64,000 nucleotides of DNA from assembly GCA_963775975.1 (NCBI GenBank), contig CAVZKX010000001.1:1612001-1676000 (forward strand), read 5' to 3'. A model generated the notes under the pieces. That model made no database searches. It was not told where the DNA came from and saw nothing but the letters and a program-made list of their open reading frames with translations. A program made the translations under genes and the position numbers. How positions within the stretch are numbered: the stretch's first letter is position 1; every line of letters starts with the position of its first letter. This document shows positions 41,633 through 50,593 of the stretch, piece after piece. This DNA comes from JANXQG01 sp963775975. Its GTDB lineage: Bacteria; Planctomycetota; Planctomycetia; Pirellulales; Thermoguttaceae.

Positions 41633-42238
41633 ATGGCGAAGTCACGAGCGAATCTTTATGGCAACGTCCCGGATAAGTCGCCAGTCGCTCTCGTCTTGAT
41701 CGATGTCATCAACGATCTTAGCTTTCAAGGAGCCCGGGGCCTGCTGCGCCAAATAGGACGGATGGCAGAACGACTCGCTTCATTAAAAGCGCGGGCTGAG
41801 AGGCATAAATGCGCCGTGATCTACGTGAACGACAATTTCGGCAAGTGGCGTTCGGATTTCAAGACTTTAGTCGAACATTGCCGGAAACCGGCGTCCGCGG
41901 GTCGAGAGCTTGCCGATCTCCTCCGTCCCAGCGAGCGAGACTATTTCGTTTTGAAGCCCGCCCATTCAGGCTTTTATTCCACAGCGCTTGACTTGCTGCT
42001 TAAGCATCTTGAAAGCAAGACGCTCATCCTTACGGGAATAGCGACGAATAGCTGTGTGCTGTTTACGGCCAACGACGCATTTCTGCGGGGGTATGAGATA
42101 TGCATTCCCAGCGACTGCGTTGCCGCGAATTCGCAACGGCTTTCCAAGCAAGCATTGAAGCAAATGCAAACCGTCCTGAAGGCGGAGATTCGCAAATCGA
42201 CCTCCCTGCCATGGAGAAAGTGGCTTCGCACAATCTAA
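41633..42238 (+). CDS. Isochorismatase-family cysteine hydrolase
   Basis: 201 residues with the isochorismatase triad: D24 (VLIDVINDLSF), K108 (FVLKPAHSGF) and C141 (GIATNSCVLFTANDA). Enzymes of this family hydrolyse amides or enol ethers such as nicotinamide, N-carbamoylsarcosine or isochorismate; the substrate here cannot be told. The ATG at 41633 follows Ku by 85 bases on the same strand, and homologous hydrolases often sit near stress genes. No signal peptide, so cytosolic. Confidence 0.85.
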   Translation: MAKSRANLYGNVPDKSPVALVLIDVINDLSFQGARGLLRQIGRMAERLASLKARAERHKCAVIYVNDNFGKWRSDFKTLVEHCRKPASAGRELADLLRPSERDYFVLKPAHSGFYSTALDLLLKHLESKTLILTGIATNSCVLFTANDAFLRGYEICIPSDCVAANSQRLSKQALKQMQTVLKAEIRKSTSLPWRKWLRTI

Positions 42239-42293
42239 ACCAAACGACTCGACCAATTCGCCCCTGTTAGGCCATCACGCAGTGGATGGGGCG

Positions 42294-42845
42294 TTAATGA
42301 TGGACCGAGCTACTGGCAAAGAGGTTGAGCATTGCCTGATTGAAAGCAGGAATATCGCTCGGCTGGCGGCTAGTCACCCAATTGTCATCCTCGACGACTT
42401 CTTGATCGAGCCACTTTCCCCCTGCGTTATGGATGTCATCCCGAATTGTCCAGTAGCTCGTAAGCGTTCGTCCTTGGACAAGTCCTGCCGAGATAAGTAG
42501 CCAAGGCGCGTGACAAATCGCCGCGATCGGCTTTCCGACTTTGTCCATGGCTTGGAGGAACGCCTGCACTTCCGGCACGTTCCGTAGTGCGTCGGCGTTG
42601 ATCGCGCCGCCGGGCAAGTGGACCGCGTCGAATTCGTCGGGATCGAGGCCCTCGACAGTACAATCGACGGGAACTGTCGATGCCTTTTCCATATGCCTCA
42701 CACCCTGTACGGGATCTGTTTTAAGCGCAGCGATTGTTATGTTCGCCCCGGCCCCTTTAAGCGCCGTCACCGGCTCGATTAGTTCGCTTTCTTCAAAACC
42801 ATCGGTTGCGAGCACAGCAATGCGAAAGTGAGATAAATCGTTCAT
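42294..42845 (-). CDS. DJ-1/PfpI family protein (protease/deglycase-like)
   Basis: 183 residues from ATG 42845 with AAGGAGA upstream. It shows the family features: IAVLATDGFEESEL (E18), HLPGGAINADALR near 77, and the nucleophile elbow AAICHAPWLL with C111 and H112. PfpI/YhbO/DJ-1 proteins are general-stress enzymes described as deglycases or proteases and often protect from glycation, oxidation or desiccation. The gene faces the isochorismatase gene (convergent) and diverges from the DUF3175 operon. Confidence 0.9.
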   Translation of the reverse strand: MNDLSHFRIAVLATDGFEESELIEPVTALKGAGANITIAALKTDPVQGVRHMEKASTVPVDCTVEGLDPDEFDAVHLPGGAINADALRNVPEVQAFLQAMDKVGKPIAAICHAPWLLISAGLVQGRTLTSYWTIRDDIHNAGGKWLDQEVVEDDNWVTSRQPSDIPAFNQAMLNLFASSSVHH

Positions 42846-43242
42846 TTGAGTCTCCTTATTTATTCTCGGTTTGCAGCTATACCTGAGCAAACCACGTTCC
42901 TTGGCACCGAACTACATGGTTCGTTCACGAAGGCCTGATTGCAAACTGATACGTCGCCGCTTCACCGCGGTTCATATCGGTTCGGTTATTGCCTAGCCGC
43001 CTTGAGCGGCAGAAAGCCAACCTGAGATGAACTGGGTCAGGACGGAATATTTTTTGCGCGACACACTATGAGCTCCCTGTTGGCGATCGGCGCCGCCTTG
43101 GGTCGGCCGCGACGGCTCGGGCCCACCGGAACAAAGCTACCTCGAATCCACTTAGGCTTTTGAATTGGCACAATAGCTGCTTGGCAACTCTATAAGCCTC
43201 AATCTTCAAGTCGATCCCGAACCTCAAAGGAGCGCCGGCACA
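42846..43242. other. Divergent intergenic region, PfpI and DUF3175 genes
   Basis: 397 bases without a gene. It contains the leader of the PfpI gene (AAGGAGA seven bases before its ATG), a small GC-rich stretch, and near the right end a sigma-54 type promoter (43165-43181) and an AAAGGAG ribosome binding site (43226-43232) for DUF3175. TTGGCACC at about 42898 looks like a half sigma-54 site but lacks the -12 GC. Confidence 0.6.
43165..43181 (+). promoter_or_regulatory. Candidate sigma-54 promoter of the DUF3175 operon
   Basis: TTGGCACAATAGCTGCT: GG at 43167-43168 and GC at 43179-43180 with exactly ten bases between, matching the TTGGCAC-N5-TTGC consensus apart from one base. The predicted start of transcription is about 43192, 51 bases before the ATG. 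It would serve the DUF3175, CHAD, GH15 and enolase genes if they form one transcript, and would need a bacterial enhancer-binding protein. Confidence 0.6.
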
Positions 43243-43506
43243 ATGAAACGCCACACCGCTAAGCGCTGGAGCCGGGAGGTAAAGACCGACTCGACCCACC
43301 CGCCAAAGAAGCTGTTCACCAAGGACGCCCGAACCATCGCCCGCACGATGGCCGACAAAAAGGTCAGTCCGAAAGGCCTTGGTTCTGGTATCCGGATGAT
43401 CCAATTCTTCATCAACCGTGCCGGCAAAAAGCTTCCCCTGGAACAAAAGAAGGAGTTGGAGAAGGCAAAGCGGATTCTGCGCGAGAGGGCTGTTCGCCGC
43501 GATTAG
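43243..43506 (+). CDS. DUF3175 family small basic protein
   Basis: 87 residues with the DUF3175 pattern: KRWSREVKTDSTHPPKKLFTKDARTIARTM and then SGIRMIQFFINRAGKKL with a lysine-rich end. The ATG is preceded by AAAGGAG and by a candidate sigma-54 promoter. DUF3175 proteins are widespread in soil bacteria and tend to occur with stress genes, but no function is known; high basic charge suggests nucleic acid or polyanion binding. First gene of a plus-strand set with CHAD, GH15 and enolase-superfamily genes. Confidence 0.8.
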   Translation: MKRHTAKRWSREVKTDSTHPPKKLFTKDARTIARTMADKKVSPKGLGSGIRMIQFFINRAGKKLPLEQKKELEKAKRILRERAVRRD

Positions 43507-43610
43507 AGGTCATCCGCGAAGCGAGGAACCTGGCATGGCAAGTCAGTTAAAGCGAAACGAGTCGGCGGCGCGCGGCGCGCGCGGATCGCGCGCAAGAGGT
43601 AAAAAGCGCC

Positions 43611-44426
43611 GTGCGGCAATTGACAAACGGTCGCGCCCTTTTTGCCAAATCGATTCACGACACTCGAAAACGGCTAAAGAGGGGTCGTGCGGCGCTGCGC
43701 CTGGTCCGCGCGGCCATAGGGTCAGGGCGTTACCACCGTGAAAACGCCGCGCTCCGCGACGCAGCGCGGCCTCTTACCGAAGTCCGGGATGCCGACGCGC
43801 TCGCGACCACGATCGAAAAGTTTGTCGCCAATGGGGACTTAGACCATGCGAGCTCGGCTGCGATCTCGCAATGGATTCGGGACCGGCAGCGCGATGTGCG
43901 GCAACGCGTACGTGCGGAAAACTCCGTTACACCGGCCCGCAAATCGCTGCAAGCGGCGCTGAAACGCATCAAGAAGGCGCCAACCAAGCATGATGGCTGG
44001 TCCGTCCTGGAGACCGGACTGGCTCGCGTCTACCGCTCCGCCCGCGAGGCATTCGCCGAGACCAAAACACATCCCACGACGCAGAACTTCCACGAATGGC
44101 GAAAACAAACCAAGTATCTCCGCTACCAACTGGAAATGATGCAACTGATATGGCCGGCGGCGCTAAAAGGGATGGCGAACGAGTTTCATCAACTCGCCGA
44201 TCTGCTCGGCGACGAGCACGATTTGGTGGTGCTCCGCGAACGCTTGCGTCAAGAAACGTCGGCGCATTCCGGACCACCTGCGCTCGAGGCCCTTGTCGAG
44301 CGCATCGACAGGCGTCAACGCGAACTGGAAGACGAGGCACTAATGCTCGGCCAACGGCTCTACGCCGACAAGCCGAAGCTATTCACGCGGCAGCTTCGCC
44401 GCCATTGGCGGAAATGGCGAGGCTAA
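43611..44426 (+). CDS. CHAD-domain protein (N-terminus probably frameshifted)
   Basis: 271 residues. The helical CHAD domain is clear: SIHDTRKRLKRGRAALRLVR (basic helix with conserved His), REVRDADAL-type helix LTEVRDADALATTIEKF, and NFHEWRKQTKYLRYQLEMM in the second half. CHAD domains bind polyphosphate. The GTG at 43611 is a forced start: the sequence from ATG 43535 (MASQLKRNESAARGAR) reads as the normal CHAD N-terminus, and two single missing bases at about 43580 and 43595 would link it (GARRIARKEVKSAVRQL). The intact protein would be about 297 residues. Confidence 0.85.
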   Translation: MRQLTNGRALFAKSIHDTRKRLKRGRAALRLVRAAIGSGRYHRENAALRDAARPLTEVRDADALATTIEKFVANGDLDHASSAAISQWIRDRQRDVRQRVRAENSVTPARKSLQAALKRIKKAPTKHDGWSVLETGLARVYRSAREAFAETKTHPTTQNFHEWRKQTKYLRYQLEMMQLIWPAALKGMANEFHQLADLLGDEHDLVVLRERLRQETSAHSGPPALEALVERIDRRQRELEDEALMLGQRLYADKPKLFTRQLRRHWRKWRG

Positions 44427-44455
44427 CAACGAATCCGAACGGTAGAACGGTCCGA

Positions 44456-46684
44456 ATGAAATTAGTCCCGCTGATTCGCAGAGTTTTTTCATTTGCGGGA
44501 AGGGAACTTCACTCATCGCCGATCCATACAGCTTATTCGGGCCGGCCGCAATTGGCAGTCGGCGGGCCGGGGATCGAACCGCGTTGGACCACCAGCCGGA
44601 AGGATGGCGTAGGAACGGCCCGGGAGCGTTCGAGTCGCGTATGGTTCGCCATCAGCCGCGGCATCGTCGGGGAGGTGTACTATCCGCGCATCGATCGCGC
44701 GGCAGTGAAGGAAATGGGAATGGTCGTCACGGATGGAAATGATTTCTTTTCCGACGAACGCTCGGACACGCACAGCGAAGTCTCCTGGCTGGAAAGCGGC
44801 GTGCCGGGCTTCAGGCTGCAAAACGTTTGCCGTCAAGGCCGTTATGCGATCGAAAAAAGCGTGGTTACCGACCCCTGGCGGAATGTTCTGCTGCAGCAAA
44901 CTAAATTCCGCGCAACGCAAGAAAGTACCGCCGGCTACCAGTTCTATGTCGTGCTCGCCCCGCATTTGGGCGACAAGGGGCGGGGCAATTCCGCCCGGCT
45001 TTTCGACTATAAGGGGATTCCCATGCTGGCGGCAGAGTGCGACGGAGTCGCGTTGGCGCTGTCCTGCTCGCTTCCTTGGAAGCGGCGCACGGTGGGATTC
45101 ATGGGGCGATCCGATGGCTGGCAAGAACTTCGCGAGCATCGTCGTCTGCGCCACGAATACGAAATCGCGGAGCACGGCAATGTGGCCTTGACCGGTGAAA
45201 TAGATATTTCCCAGTCGACGGATTTCCTCCTCGCCGTGGGCTTTGGACGCAACGCCAGCGAAGCCGGACACCGTGCGCGGGCCAGCCTGCAAGCGGGATT
45301 CGAGACCTGCTGCGGCGAATACGCGCGGGAGTGGGTCGCGTGGCAAACATCCCTGGATGTTATCTCCACAGCCAGCTATGAAGACGCCGCCGCGCTTCGC
45401 ATCGACAAAGCCGTCTTGGCGACCCATGAGTCGAAGGATTTTCCCGGGGGCGTAATCGCCAGCCTATCGCTGCCTTGGGGCGAAATCCATGGCGACAACG
45501 ACATCGGCGGCTATCATCTCGCTTGGAATCGCGACGCTTACGAGAGCGGCAGCGCTCTTTTGGCCGCAGGCGCGCGGGACGAAGTCAAACGCGCGTTGGA
45601 CTTCTTTGTGGTGACGCAAGAGGCCGACGGCCATTGGCCGCAAAATATGTGGCTGGACGGCACGGAATTCGGGAAACACATTCAACTGGACGAAATCGCC
45701 GCGCCCATTCTGCTGTTCGATCTTGCGAATCGAAACGGCGTTCTGGCCGCGAACGACGGACGGCGACTCTGGCCGATGCTTCGACAAGCGGCGAATTATA
45801 TGGCCACCCACGGCCCCTCGACGCCGCAAGACCGGTGGGAGGAGGAAGGGGGGCTGACACCTTACACGATCGCAACAACCATCGCGGCGCTGCTCATCGC
45901 GGCGGAACAGGCCGACGCCAACCGCGAACCGGCGATTGCCGCCCAATTTCGCTCCATAGCCGACGCGTGGAACGCATCGATCGAACAGTGGCTGTATTTC
46001 ACCGATACCGAGCTGGCCCGCAAACTGGGAGTCGATGGCTACTACGTGCGTCTCGTTCCCGCGTCGCGGGCAGACAGTACGATGCCGGCCGGCGACGAAC
46101 GCATCAAGATCCCCAACGCGCCCGGCGGCGCGGCATGGTATCCCGCGTCGGCGATCGTCTGCGTTGACGCGCTCGCACTGGTCCGCTTCGGCCTCCGCGC
46201 CGCCGACGATCCCCGGATTATGAGTACGGTGCGAGTCATCGACGCGGTCTTGAAGGTGGAAACGCCGAGCGGCCCCTGCTGGCGCCGCTACAGCCACGAC
46301 GGCTACGGTGAGCACGAGGACGGAAGCCCCTTCGACGGAACAGGCATAGGCCGCGCATGGCCGTTGTTTACCGGCGAGAGAGCACACTTCGAGTTGGCGG
46401 CGGGAAGGGAAACCGCGGCCCGGAGTCTTTTGCAGGGGATGCAAGCCATGGCCGGCGATACTGGGCTTTTGCCCGAGCAAATATGGGATGCGGTGGCGAT
46501 TCCGCACATGGACCTCTATCCCGGTCGGCCTAGCGGCTCGGCGCGGCCGTTGGTGTGGGCACACGCGGAGCATCTCAAATTGATGCGTTCGCTCCAGGAT
46601 GGCCGCGTTTTCGATATGCCGCCGCAAACCGTTTCGCGATACCTTAAAGGCGAGGACAAAGATGCAGGAATCTCCCACGATTGA
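44456..46684 (+). CDS. GH15 glucoamylase/glucodextranase-like glycosidase
   Basis: 742 residues from ATG 44456. An N-terminal beta domain (residues about 20-300; VGEVYYPRIDRAAVKEMGM, FSDERSDTHSEVSWLE) matches the glucodextranase N-domain, followed by an (alpha/alpha)6 barrel with LPWGEIHGDNDIGGYHLAWNRD. Candidate catalytic residues are Glu ~461 in DRWEEEGG (acid) and Glu ~674 in LLPEQIWD (base); the end RPLVWAHAEHLKL is family-typical. No signal peptide, so it probably acts on cytoplasmic alpha-glucans, dextrins or trehalose. The enolase-superfamily gene overlaps its end by 23 bases. Confidence 0.9.
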   Translation: MKLVPLIRRVFSFAGRELHSSPIHTAYSGRPQLAVGGPGIEPRWTTSRKDGVGTARERSSRVWFAISRGIVGEVYYPRIDRAAVKEMGMVVTDGNDFFSDERSDTHSEVSWLESGVPGFRLQNVCRQGRYAIEKSVVTDPWRNVLLQQTKFRATQESTAGYQFYVVLAPHLGDKGRGNSARLFDYKGIPMLAAECDGVALALSCSLPWKRRTVGFMGRSDGWQELREHRRLRHEYEIAEHGNVALTGEIDISQSTDFLLAVGFGRNASEAGHRARASLQAGFETCCGEYAREWVAWQTSLDVISTASYEDAAALRIDKAVLATHESKDFPGGVIASLSLPWGEIHGDNDIGGYHLAWNRDAYESGSALLAAGARDEVKRALDFFVVTQEADGHWPQNMWLDGTEFGKHIQLDEIAAPILLFDLANRNGVLAANDGRRLWPMLRQAANYMATHGPSTPQDRWEEEGGLTPYTIATTIAALLIAAEQADANREPAIAAQFRSIADAWNASIEQWLYFTDTELARKLGVDGYYVRLVPASRADSTMPAGDERIKIPNAPGGAAWYPASAIVCVDALALVRFGLRAADDPRIMSTVRVIDAVLKVETPSGPCWRRYSHDGYGEHEDGSPFDGTGIGRAWPLFTGERAHFELAAGRETAARSLLQGMQAMAGDTGLLPEQIWDAVAIPHMDLYPGRPSGSARPLVWAHAEHLKLMRSLQDGRVFDMPPQTVSRYLKGEDKDAGISHD

Positions 46685-47768
46685 AGGCATGGAGATCGCG
46701 GTTTATCGCGTTCCCACAGATGAGCCGGAGTCGGACGGCACTCTTTGCTGGGACCACACGGATGCGGTCGTCGTCCAGGTTGTGGCGGGCGGAATGAATG
46801 GACTCGGCTGGACTTATGCCGCGCCGGCGACCGCGGAAATAATCGCGGACATCCTGCGGAAAGTGGTGATTGGACAGCCGGCGATGGCGATTGAAGGGGC
46901 ATGGGCCGCCATGTATCGCAGCCTGCGGAATGCCGGAACCGCAGGCGCCGGATCGATGGCCATCGCAGCCGTCGATATTGCCCTCTGGGATCTCAAGGCG
47001 AAGCTGTTGGGGGTTTCCCTAGTTGATCTCTTTGGTCCGGTCCGGGACGCCGTTGAAATCTACGGCAGCGGCGGGTTTACGAGCTATTCGCCGGAGCGGC
47101 TTTGCCATCAGCTAGCACATTGGGCATCGGAAGGCATCACGCGCGTGAAAATGAAAGTCGGCCGAGATGCCGCGGCCGACAGCGACCGGGTGCAAGCGGC
47201 AAGAATCGCCATTGGACCGGCGATCGAACTCTTCGTCGACGCCAATGGGGCCTACTCCCGCAAGCAGGCTTTGGCGATTGCCCGGCAATTCGCCTTGTGC
47301 GGCGTGAGTTGGTTCGAGGAGCCTTGTTCGAGTAACGACCTCGGCGGATTGCGTTTCCTGCGCGACCGAGGCCCGGCGAGAATCGACATTGCCGCCGGAG
47401 AATACGGGGACCGAACGGAGTATTTTCTGCGGATGTTACAGGCCGGGGCCGTCGATTGCCTGCAAGCCGACGTAACGCGGTGCGGAGGATACAGCGGTTT
47501 TCTTAAGGTTGGTTCCCTGTGCGATGCCTTCGAGATTCCCCTCTCGGCGCACTGCGCGCCGCAATTGCACGCCCATATCGGTTGCGCCGTCTCGCGACTG
47601 CGGCACGTGGAGTATTTTCACGACCATACTCGCATCGAACAGATGCTCTTTGATGGGACGCTGGCGCCAATCGAGGGCAAGCTGCGACCCGATCGGCTGC
47701 GGCCGGGCCACGGCATGGAATTGAAGACCTCGGACGCAAGTGCATATAGGGTAGGAGGAGTGGTCTAG
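46662..47768 (+). CDS. Enolase-superfamily enzyme (mandelate racemase/muconate lactonizing group)
   Basis: 368 residues from ATG 46662. Capping domain residues 1-125, then the barrel with K163-M-K165 (VKMKVG), metal ligands D193 (FVDANGAY), E219 (WFEEP) and E247 (AAGEYG), and the partner base in LSAHCAPQLHAH. All are needed for proton abstraction next to a carboxylate. Specificity (sugar-acid dehydratase, dipeptide epimerase, lactonizing) is not resolved; the start overlaps a GH15 gene, so a sugar acid is a reasonable guess. It is convergent with the TPP enzyme. Confidence 0.87.
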   Translation: MQESPTIEGMEIAVYRVPTDEPESDGTLCWDHTDAVVVQVVAGGMNGLGWTYAAPATAEIIADILRKVVIGQPAMAIEGAWAAMYRSLRNAGTAGAGSMAIAAVDIALWDLKAKLLGVSLVDLFGPVRDAVEIYGSGGFTSYSPERLCHQLAHWASEGITRVKMKVGRDAAADSDRVQAARIAIGPAIELFVDANGAYSRKQALAIARQFALCGVSWFEEPCSSNDLGGLRFLRDRGPARIDIAAGEYGDRTEYFLRMLQAGAVDCLQADVTRCGGYSGFLKVGSLCDAFEIPLSAHCAPQLHAHIGCAVSRLRHVEYFHDHTRIEQMLFDGTLAPIEGKLRPDRLRPGHGMELKTSDASAYRVGGVV

Positions 47769-47779
47769 GGTTACCACGT

Positions 47780-48928
47780 CTACGGCTTGCCGTGCGGCAC
47801 GAGTCCCTGCACCATGCCCTTGAGTGCCTGTTTGATGATGCCGCCTTCACTGGGATCGCCGCGAAGAATCGTTTCGGTGAAATTCTTTGCCTGCGTCCAG
47901 GTAATGTGGGGCGGAATGGTGGGAGTGTCGGGGTCGGTAATCGCCTCGACAACCACGGGCCGGTTGGCCGACAGGGCCCGGTCCCAGGCGTCGGCAAGGG
48001 CTTCCGGCTCTTCCACGCGGATGCCCTGCAGCCCGATCGACTCGGCAAAGGCGGCATAGGGAAAATCGGGCAACTCCTGGCTGGCCACGAAGCGGATGTC
48101 GCCCATCATGATCCGCTGTTCCCAGGTGACCTGGTTCAGGTCACGGTTATTCAACACGAGCGTGATCCAGCGAGGGTCGCTCCACTCGCGCCAGTATTTG
48201 GCGACGGTGATGCAGGCGTTTAGTCCGTTCATTTGCATCGCGCCGTCGCCGGTCAACGCGATGCACACGCGATCGGGGAAGCAGAATTTTGCGCCGACTG
48301 CATAGGGCACCGCCGCGCCCATTGAGGCCAGGTTGCCGCTGCCGCTGGCCAACATGCCGGGGCGGATTTTGAGGTCGCGTGCGTACCAGTTCGCGCTCGT
48401 GCCGCTGTCGGCCGCGAGGATGCAGCGGTCCGGCAGCTTAGGGCTCAATTCCCAGAAAACGCGTTCCGGGTTCAATAAGTCATTGTTGCCGTCGGTCATG
48501 GCGCGGGCCTCGATCAACTTCCACCATTCCCGCACGTTTTCCATGACCTTCTCTTGCCAACTGCGGTCGCTCTTGGGCATGAGCCGCGGCAAGAGCGCGG
48601 CAAGGGTTTGCTTCGCGTCTCCTTTGAGATTGACGTCCATCGGATAGCGCAGACTCAACATGCGGCCGTCAACGTCAATCTGCACTGCTTTTGCCTGGCC
48701 GGCCTTGGGATAGAACTCGGCGTAGGGAAAACTGCTGCCGACGACGAGCAGCGTATCGCATTCCTGCATGAGGTCCCAGCTTGGCTTGCTTCCCAGGAGG
48801 CCGATATGCCCCGTGCAAAACGGTACCTCTTCGGACATCACCGCTTTGCCCAGCCAACTTTTGGCCACGCCCGCGCCGAGCACTTCCGCAACTTCCTCGA
48901 CTTCGTCTTGCGCTCCCATTGCGCCGCG
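47780..48928 (-). CDS. TPP-dependent pyruvate oxidase/acetolactate synthase-like enzyme, C-terminal part (after frameshift)
   Basis: Central and C-terminal domains: GAQDEVEEVAEVLGAGVAKSW, then the FAD/NAD-like middle domain (LLVVGSSFPYAEF), and the TPP-binding domain with GDGAMQMNG, ACITVAKYW and the NNRDLNQVTWEQR end of the motif. The first codons join the N-terminal part if one base is restored at about 48928 (GTC GGC GCx GGC GCA ATG). It is the same gene as 48838-49578. Confidence 0.85.
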   Translation of the reverse strand, partial: RGAMGAQDEVEEVAEVLGAGVAKSWLGKAVMSEEVPFCTGHIGLLGSKPSWDLMQECDTLLVVGSSFPYAEFYPKAGQAKAVQIDVDGRMLSLRYPMDVNLKGDAKQTLAALLPRLMPKSDRSWQEKVMENVREWWKLIEARAMTDGNNDLLNPERVFWELSPKLPDRCILAADSGTSANWYARDLKIRPGMLASGSGNLASMGAAVPYAVGAKFCFPDRVCIALTGDGAMQMNGLNACITVAKYWREWSDPRWITLVLNNRDLNQVTWEQRIMMGDIRFVASQELPDFPYAAFAESIGLQGIRVEEPEALADAWDRALSANRPVVVEAITDPDTPTIPPHITWTQAKNFTETILRGDPSEGGIIKQALKGMVQGLVPHGKP

Positions 48929-49578
48929 CCGACGAGCATGGCGACCTTTTGGCCGGCGTTGAGGATGTCCGCCGCGGCGGCCAGATCGTCCGCGTGGGGC
49001 ACCATGAAAGGAACCGGACAGCCGATGCCGGAGAGCGCGAAGTCGTGCCGTTGGGGCGGGTCTGGCTCCGCCGTTTCTTCCTGAATGTCTTTGGGAAAGA
49101 TGACGCACGTCACCGTGTGCTGGTCCAACGCGATGCGCATCGCCCGGTCGATGCAGTGTCGCACGGCGGCCGCGCTCATCGCAGTGACGCAGTATTCGCT
49201 CGCCACGTCCTTGAACAGGGATTGCAGGTCGACTTCCTGCTGGTACTGGCTGCCGATCGCGGTCGTGGCCGACTGCCCCACAATCGCCACCAGCGGCTGA
49301 TGGTCCATCTTGGCGTCGTAGAGCCCATTGAGAAGATGAATCGCACCCGGGCCGCTGGTGGCCATGCAAACGCCGGCCGTGCCGGTGAACTTGGCATGCG
49401 CCGAGGCCATGAAGGCGGCAAGTTCTTCGTGCCGGGCCTGGATGAAGCGCGGCGTATCGCCGTTCTTGCGCTGGCCCGCGAGAAGGCCGTTGATGCCGTC
49501 GCCTGGAAAGGCGTAAATGCGCTCGACACCCCACTGCGTTAAGCGCTGCATGACGTACTGACCGACGCTAATGGACAT
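48838..49578 (-). CDS. TPP-dependent pyruvate oxidase/acetolactate synthase-like enzyme, N-terminal part (frameshifted)
   Basis: The N-terminal pyrimidine-binding domain: GVERIYAFPGDGINGLL, the catalytic Glu at about 51 (ARHEELAAFMASA), and MATSGPGAIHLLNGLYDAK. The pattern is closest to YdaP/PoxB-type pyruvate oxidases, a general-stress protein in Bacillus, rather than to biosynthetic acetolactate synthase. After LVGAAQWERKTKSRKL the frame is lost and the rest lies in the next frame. The complete protein is about 598 residues. Its start overlaps the SDR stop by 11 bases, so the two are one operon with the FAD oxidase upstream. Confidence 0.87.
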   Translation of the reverse strand: MSISVGQYVMQRLTQWGVERIYAFPGDGINGLLAGQRKNGDTPRFIQARHEELAAFMASAHAKFTGTAGVCMATSGPGAIHLLNGLYDAKMDHQPLVAIVGQSATTAIGSQYQQEVDLQSLFKDVASEYCVTAMSAAAVRHCIDRAMRIALDQHTVTCVIFPKDIQEETAEPDPPQRHDFALSGIGCPVPFMVPHADDLAAAADILNAGQKVAMLVGAAQWERKTKSRKLRKCSARAWPKVGWAKR

Positions 49579-50593
49579 GGTGGAGCTCCTTCTTTTTCAG
49601 TTGTGTTGCAAGATAAACCGCGCCGCCCGCCGCGGCGCCTAGAAAGCCAGCCCAAAGCGCGCCGCGATGTTTTGTCGCCCACAATTGGGGGCTGAAGTTA
49701 TGCGACAGTTCGTCGAACTCGCCGTGCGAGCCATGATCGCCCGGCAGAGGCTGCCAGAAGTTGTCCGGTTGGCTGGGGTCGGCCGGTTCCGGCAGCATCG
49801 ACCCGTCCCAGGCGGCGTGGGCCAGGTAGTGGTCCAGCAGGCCGGGAATCACTTTTTCCCCCAGCGTCGCTTCGACTGTCGTATAGCCGACCATGACTTC
49901 GCGGCGGTCGGTTTCAAGGGCAAATAGAATCGCATCGGCGGCGACCTCCGGCTGATAAATCGTGCCCGTGGGCCGCGGCTTGTTCGGCATCTTGTTCTTT
50001 GTCCAAGTGAATTGCGTAGTATTCAGGGCCGGCATGTTCACCATCGTGAGGCGGACGGCGCTATTCTCGTGAATCAACTCGCTGCGGACCGACTCGGTAA
50101 AACCTTCGATGGCGTGTTTACTGGCACAGTAGGCGCTTTGCAGCGGAATCGAACGGTAGGCCAGCGCCGAACCAACCTGGATGATCACGCCGCGATTGCG
50201 GGGCCGCATCTGCTTGAGCGCGCAGCGCGTGCCGTGGACGGCGCCTAAGAAGGTTACTTCGACGATATGGTGAAACTCGTTCGGCGTCATTTCTTCAAAG
50301 GGACTATACATCGACACCATCGCATTGTTGATCCAAAAATCGGCCGGCCCGAATGCCTCTTCCGCCGCTCGTGCGGCGGCCTCGACCTCATCGAATTTGC
50401 TGACGTCGGTGGGGATGGCGAGCGCCTTTCCTCCGCGGTCCTCGACTTCGCGCTTGGCGGCTTCCAACGCGTCGCGTCCCCGCGCGAGCAGGGCGATTTT
50501 CGCGCCGCGCTTGGCCAGGAGCCGCGCGGTCGCCCGACCTACACCTCCCGAAGCCCCGGTAATTACTACTACGCTATTCTCGTCAACGCGCAT
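49568..50593 (-). CDS. SDR-family oxidoreductase with C-terminal membrane segment
   Basis: 341 residues. Rossmann turn TGASGGVG (12-19), INNA-type motif FWINNAMVS (88-95), catalytic S142, Y155 and K159 (LQSAYCASKHA). Residues after 240 extend beyond the classic ~250-residue SDR, with a Pro/Asp-rich part and a hydrophobic segment near the end (GALWAGFLGAAAGGAVYLA), suggesting membrane attachment. NAD(P)-dependent, substrate unknown. The start overlaps the FAD-oxidase stop by 11 bases. Confidence 0.88.
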   Translation of the reverse strand: MRVDENSVVVITGASGGVGRATARLLAKRGAKIALLARGRDALEAAKREVEDRGGKALAIPTDVSKFDEVEAAARAAEEAFGPADFWINNAMVSMYSPFEEMTPNEFHHIVEVTFLGAVHGTRCALKQMRPRNRGVIIQVGSALAYRSIPLQSAYCASKHAIEGFTESVRSELIHENSAVRLTMVNMPALNTTQFTWTKNKMPNKPRPTGTIYQPEVAADAILFALETDRREVMVGYTTVEATLGEKVIPGLLDHYLAHAAWDGSMLPEPADPSQPDNFWQPLPGDHGSHGEFDELSHNFSPQLWATKHRGALWAGFLGAAAGGAVYLATQLKKKELHHVH

